From: Gemmatimonadota bacterium
GTDB taxonomy: Bacteria; Latescibacterota; UBA2968; UBA8231
DNA: 64,000 bases
Reading direction: 5' to 3'
Assembly: GCA_009840005.1 (NCBI GenBank)
Contig: VXOR01000073.1
Coordinates: 95,120 to 159,119, forward strand
Every line of letters begins with the position of its first letter. Within the stretch, counting starts at the first letter, position 1. This document shows, piece after piece, positions 61,224 through 64,000 of this stretch. A program made the position numbers and the translations under genes. The notes beneath the pieces were generated by a model. The model was not told the origin of the DNA. It worked only from the letters and a program-made list of their open reading frames with translations, and did not search any database.

Positions 61224-61558
61224 TCACTCCCCTAGCTGATCCCTCATCTTCCGCACCCGCTGATCTGCGGGTGCCTCCGCCAACACCTGCCGCGCCTTGC
61301 TAGGCCGCAAAGGCCGATGAACACTTCTAGGTAGGCATACACGCGCAGGGGCCGACCCGTGCGGTCGGCGAGACGTCCGGCCACCCAACTACCCAGTGCC
61401 AGTCCGGCCATAAACGCAGTCAACACCGTAGCCGACGTAAATACCGTATTGCCCATCGCGAGCCGGAAGAGCCGCATCCAAGTGATTTGATAGATGAGGG
61501 CGCAGGCTCCAAAAAAAAAGAACAGCCCAAAAACGGCCCAGCGGCTCGCGATGTGCAT
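61224..61558 (-). pseudogene. Internally deleted MFS-type spermidine-synthase-like gene
   Basis: The frame from ATG 61558 encodes about 85 residues of the membrane N-terminus of a fused transporter/spermidine-synthase-like protein (SRWAVFGLFFFFGACALIYQ, TWMRLFRLAMGNTVFTS, MAGLALGSWVAGRLADRTGRPLR, AYLEVFIGLCGL). It then loses meaning. From about 61301 to 61224 another frame gives KARQVLAEAPADQRVRKMRDQLGE and a stop, like the TPR tail of such proteins. Most of the middle is missing, and the ends are joined out of frame. It lies 15 bases after the GT39-TPR gene. Confidence 0.75.
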
Positions 61559-61573
61559 CGAGAAGTCGCTGGA

Positions 61574-63835
61574 TCAACCACCGAAAATTTGTTCGATCTG
61601 GGCTTCCATTTCCCGGCGCGCCACCTTTTCCATGCGGTGGGCGCGCTGGTTGCGGCTAAAGGCCGCGAATTGGGCGTCCGCGTCGGCTTGGCGTCCGGTG
61701 CGTTGGTAGAGGTGCCCAAGGAACAGATGCGCTTGGTAATCGCGCGGAGCAATTTGGAGCAAATGCTCAAACAGGGGCACGGCTTCTGCATAGCGCCCTT
61801 GGCGGGCGTAGAGCATGCCCAAGCTCCAGTGGGGATGCGCGGCCTTGGAGTCGAGTGCGATGGCGCGGCGCAAGAGTTTTTCGGCTTCTGCTAGCCGATC
61901 CGTCTGCCCGAGGGCCATGCCCGTGGCTTGTTCGAGTTGGATGAGCAAGTCGGCGAGGCGGGTTGGGTACTCGGACACGTGCGGTTCGCGCTGCACTAGT
62001 TGCTCAAACTCGGCGATGGCCTCGCGGCTTTGTCCCTGCTCCGCGTACAGGCGGGCCAGTTGATAGCGCACGAGCGTTGAGTCTGGGTTCAGTTCGAGCG
62101 TGCGGCTATAAGCTCGGGCGGCGCGTTGGGGTTGGTCTGCCATCAGGAGGGCGTAGCCAAGGCCGCCGTGCGCGGCTGCCCAGTTGGGACGCGCCGCTGC
62201 GACCTCGGAGTACGCGGCCGCGGCCTCGTCGTAGCGCCGAGCGAGCAACGCAGTGTGGCCGAGGAGAAAGCGCACGTCCGCGTCGTTGGGCTGCGTTTTA
62301 AGATAGCGCCGATAGAGTTCAAGGGCCTTGCCGTAGCGCTCGGCCTCGGCGTGGAGCGCCGCGAGTGCGAGGAGTGGCTCGGCAAAACTGGGGTCGCGAG
62401 CAATGGCGTGGCGGTAGTGGCGGGCAGCGTGGGCCGGCATGTCCCGTTCCTCGTACGCGTAGCCGAGATAGTAGTGCTCGTGGGCATCGCCCTCTCGATC
62501 CATCGCGCCCGTGGCCACATTGCAAAAGATCAAGAGCGCGGCAACGGCGGCGAGCGCGGGCCAGGGCCGCTGCCACAGGACGCGCATCCCATAAGCCGCA
62601 AACAGCAACAGCACGGGTACGGCAGGCAGACGATAGCGTCCGGTGACGAAAAACAGGACTACGGAAAGCGAATAGCAAGCCACAAAGAGCGCTAGCAAGC
62701 GCCCTTCGGGAGACTCGGAGGAGCGCAGAAAGACAAAAAGCCCCAAGAGCGCCAGCGGGGCGATCAAACCAAAGGGAAACGCCAGCCCTTTTTTCCACAG
62801 TAGGATCGACAAAAGCGACGAGTCGTTGCGGGCGAAGTAGAGGTCGCGGTTGCGCGGGATTTCGTCGCCGCGCAGAAATAGGTAGCCCTTGTACGCCAAC
62901 AAGCCCATGAAATCGAGCGGCTCGGAGGTTATGTATTGCCAAGATTGGGCAAAAAAATAGCGCGACTTGGCCGAAGGCTGCTCAATGCCGGCGCGGCGCT
63001 CGGGCATTTCCACCAGCTCGGCCCAATCCCGTCCCGGGCGGATGCGGGTCGTTTGTTCGTAGTCGGCGTTGTTGCCGATGTAAAAGTTGATGCCTGCGTT
63101 GTGCGAGATGAGCACTAGATCGCCGCCGACTGCCCAGTTGCGATACGCGACCGGTGCGATGACCAGCGCACAGCCCAAGAGCAGAAAAGTTGCCGGGCGA
63201 AGCCGCCGCTGCCGCCAGTAGAGATAGCCCAACAGCACGGGCGCGAAGAGCAGCACGTTGGCCACGGCGAGCGCGGACAGGCCCAGCAGCACGCCGGCGG
63301 CTAGCCAGCGCACCCAACTTTCGGCTGAGCTCAGGCGTTCGGCGAGCTCAGCCGAGCCGTCGAAGCCGCCCGCGCCGATTGCGAGCAATAGCACGAGCAA
63401 GTTGAGGCAACAGGCCAGCAGGGTTGGCAGCAATTCACCGCCGAAGTAGATGAGGGGACCATACAATGCCGCGGCAATCCCCGCGCCTAGCCCGACTCCC
63501 GCGCCAAAGACCCGGTACCCCAACAGGCAGATGAGAACGCAGACGAGTGCGCCGATGACAGCTTGGATAAGACGCGGTAGGTAGAGATCGTCCCCGGCGA
63601 GGGCAAAGAGGACGCCGAGGAGCACGGGGTAGAGCGGCGGTTGCCAGAAGGGCGCGGGCCGACCTGCAAAGGATACGTTGCTTAGGTAGCGAGCGTCTTC
63701 GGTATAGGTGCGGGCATCGACGACGGGTGCGGTGAAAAGTGGGCTGGCGCGTATTTCGTGAAGGTAGTACAGACGCGCTGAGAGGGCGAGCGCAAAGACA
63801 GCCACTACCCCCATGAACATCCAGCGTCTAGCCAT
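61574..63835 (-). CDS. GT39-like membrane glycosyltransferase with C-terminal TPR repeats
   Basis: The 753-residue product has about ten membrane helices in its first 450 residues, opening GVVAVFALALSARLYYLHEI. The first loop VVDARTYTEDA carries the acidic residue typical of GT-C (PMT/ArnT-like) enzymes, and FWQPPLYPVLLGVLFA follows. The C-terminal 300 residues are roughly seven TPR units (HYYLGYAYEERDMPAHAARHYRHAIARDPSF, AAAHGGLGYALLMADQPQRAARAYSRTLELNPDS and so on). Such enzymes use polyprenyl-phosphate sugars to glycosylate proteins or lipids on the outer face. The TPR part is likely periplasmic and may recruit acceptors. The donor and acceptor are unknown. Confidence 0.85.
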   Translation of the reverse strand: MARRWMFMGVVAVFALALSARLYYLHEIRASPLFTAPVVDARTYTEDARYLSNVSFAGRPAPFWQPPLYPVLLGVLFALAGDDLYLPRLIQAVIGALVCVLICLLGYRVFGAGVGLGAGIAAALYGPLIYFGGELLPTLLACCLNLLVLLLAIGAGGFDGSAELAERLSSAESWVRWLAAGVLLGLSALAVANVLLFAPVLLGYLYWRQRRLRPATFLLLGCALVIAPVAYRNWAVGGDLVLISHNAGINFYIGNNADYEQTTRIRPGRDWAELVEMPERRAGIEQPSAKSRYFFAQSWQYITSEPLDFMGLLAYKGYLFLRGDEIPRNRDLYFARNDSSLLSILLWKKGLAFPFGLIAPLALLGLFVFLRSSESPEGRLLALFVACYSLSVVLFFVTGRYRLPAVPVLLLFAAYGMRVLWQRPWPALAAVAALLIFCNVATGAMDREGDAHEHYYLGYAYEERDMPAHAARHYRHAIARDPSFAEPLLALAALHAEAERYGKALELYRRYLKTQPNDADVRFLLGHTALLARRYDEAAAAYSEVAAARPNWAAAHGGLGYALLMADQPQRAARAYSRTLELNPDSTLVRYQLARLYAEQGQSREAIAEFEQLVQREPHVSEYPTRLADLLIQLEQATGMALGQTDRLAEAEKLLRRAIALDSKAAHPHWSLGMLYARQGRYAEAVPLFEHLLQIAPRDYQAHLFLGHLYQRTGRQADADAQFAAFSRNQRAHRMEKVARREMEAQIEQIFGG

Positions 63836-63879
63836 GTAGCAATTCTACATCATTCATAACTGCTGTTACGCATCCGGGT

Positions 63880-64000
63880 AGGGGGGGGGGTTTTAAACCC
63901 CCCCCAACGCCCCCCGCGATAATAATAATAAATAAAAGAATTTTAATAAACACAGCCCAACCCCCGCGCAGGCGGCGGGCAATATTATATCCCCCAGATG
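63880..64000. other. Low-complexity window end
   Basis: A G10 run, TTTTAAA, a C8 run and TAATAATAATAAATAAAAG follow within 60 bases, unlike any other part of the window. No gene is visible. It looks like a sequence or assembly artefact at a contig edge, or a hairpin-forming element. Confidence 0.5.

Overview
The window reads as a GC-rich chromosome fragment of an uncultivated Gram-negative bacterium, most likely from the Fibrobacterota-Chlorobiota-Bacteroidota (FCB) side of the tree, in the manner of Latescibacterota-like metagenome bins. This is inference. It rests on a SprA-type outer-membrane translocon (a type IX secretion hallmark), LptF/LptG lipopolysaccharide export permeases, several secreted proteins ending in a 'NP..PNGDG' Ig-like C-terminal domain, and many phytanoyl-CoA dioxygenase, Gfo/Idh/MocA, SDR, creatininase and DUF4380-type genes. 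No rRNA or other definitive marker is present.

Layout. 1-12 kb: a partial sprA-like gene, divergent lptF-lptG, an unknown helical protein, a lipoprotein overlapping selA, and a six-LysM amidase. 12-18.7 kb: small-molecule enzymes (Gfo/Idh/MocA + SDR), an ATP-grasp-like protein with larE and def, tRNA-Asp(GTC) and a DhnA-type aldolase. 18.8-21.6 kb: a restriction-modification module whose endonuclease is fused in frame to the end of a phytanoyl-CoA dioxygenase gene, facing an HTH-methyltransferase. 21.6-37.8 kb: an oligopeptide-type ABC transporter operon (substrate-binding protein, B, C ... D, F) split between C and D by about 10 kb of defence and toxin-antitoxin genes: VapBC, a PLD-SNF2 helicase, a lone AbiEi-like regulator, a large Eco57I-like methyltransferase, a PIN nuclease, a DprA-like protein and a DUF4258/DUF2283 pair. 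37.9-45.7 kb: a P-II protein, then a GntR-controlled ABC exporter whose two permeases each carry a C-terminal beta-propeller-like domain, followed by a repeat-containing TlpA-like thioredoxin. 45.8-53.5 kb: SDR, class III aminotransferase, PurF-like protein, secreted metalloprotease, DUF4380-like protein, creatininase and a coiled-coil protein. 53.5-64 kb: VapBC between two copies of a 56-bp repeat, a CBM9-like secreted protein, two divergent ~700-residue secreted paralogues, a DUF433/DUF5615 pair, a transporter/spermidine-synthase pseudogene and a GT39-TPR membrane protein.

How the parts fit. SprA, the CTD-bearing secreted proteins and the Lpt permeases describe the outer envelope and its secretion. 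The mobile and defence material lies mainly in 18.8-33.7 kb, where it has entered metabolic and transport operons without breaking reading frames. The strongest candidates for something undescribed are the tightly overlapping methyltransferase-PIN-DprA-DUF4258-DUF2283 operon next to the PLD-SNF2 helicase, the dioxygenase-endonuclease fusion, and the propeller-bearing ABC exporter.
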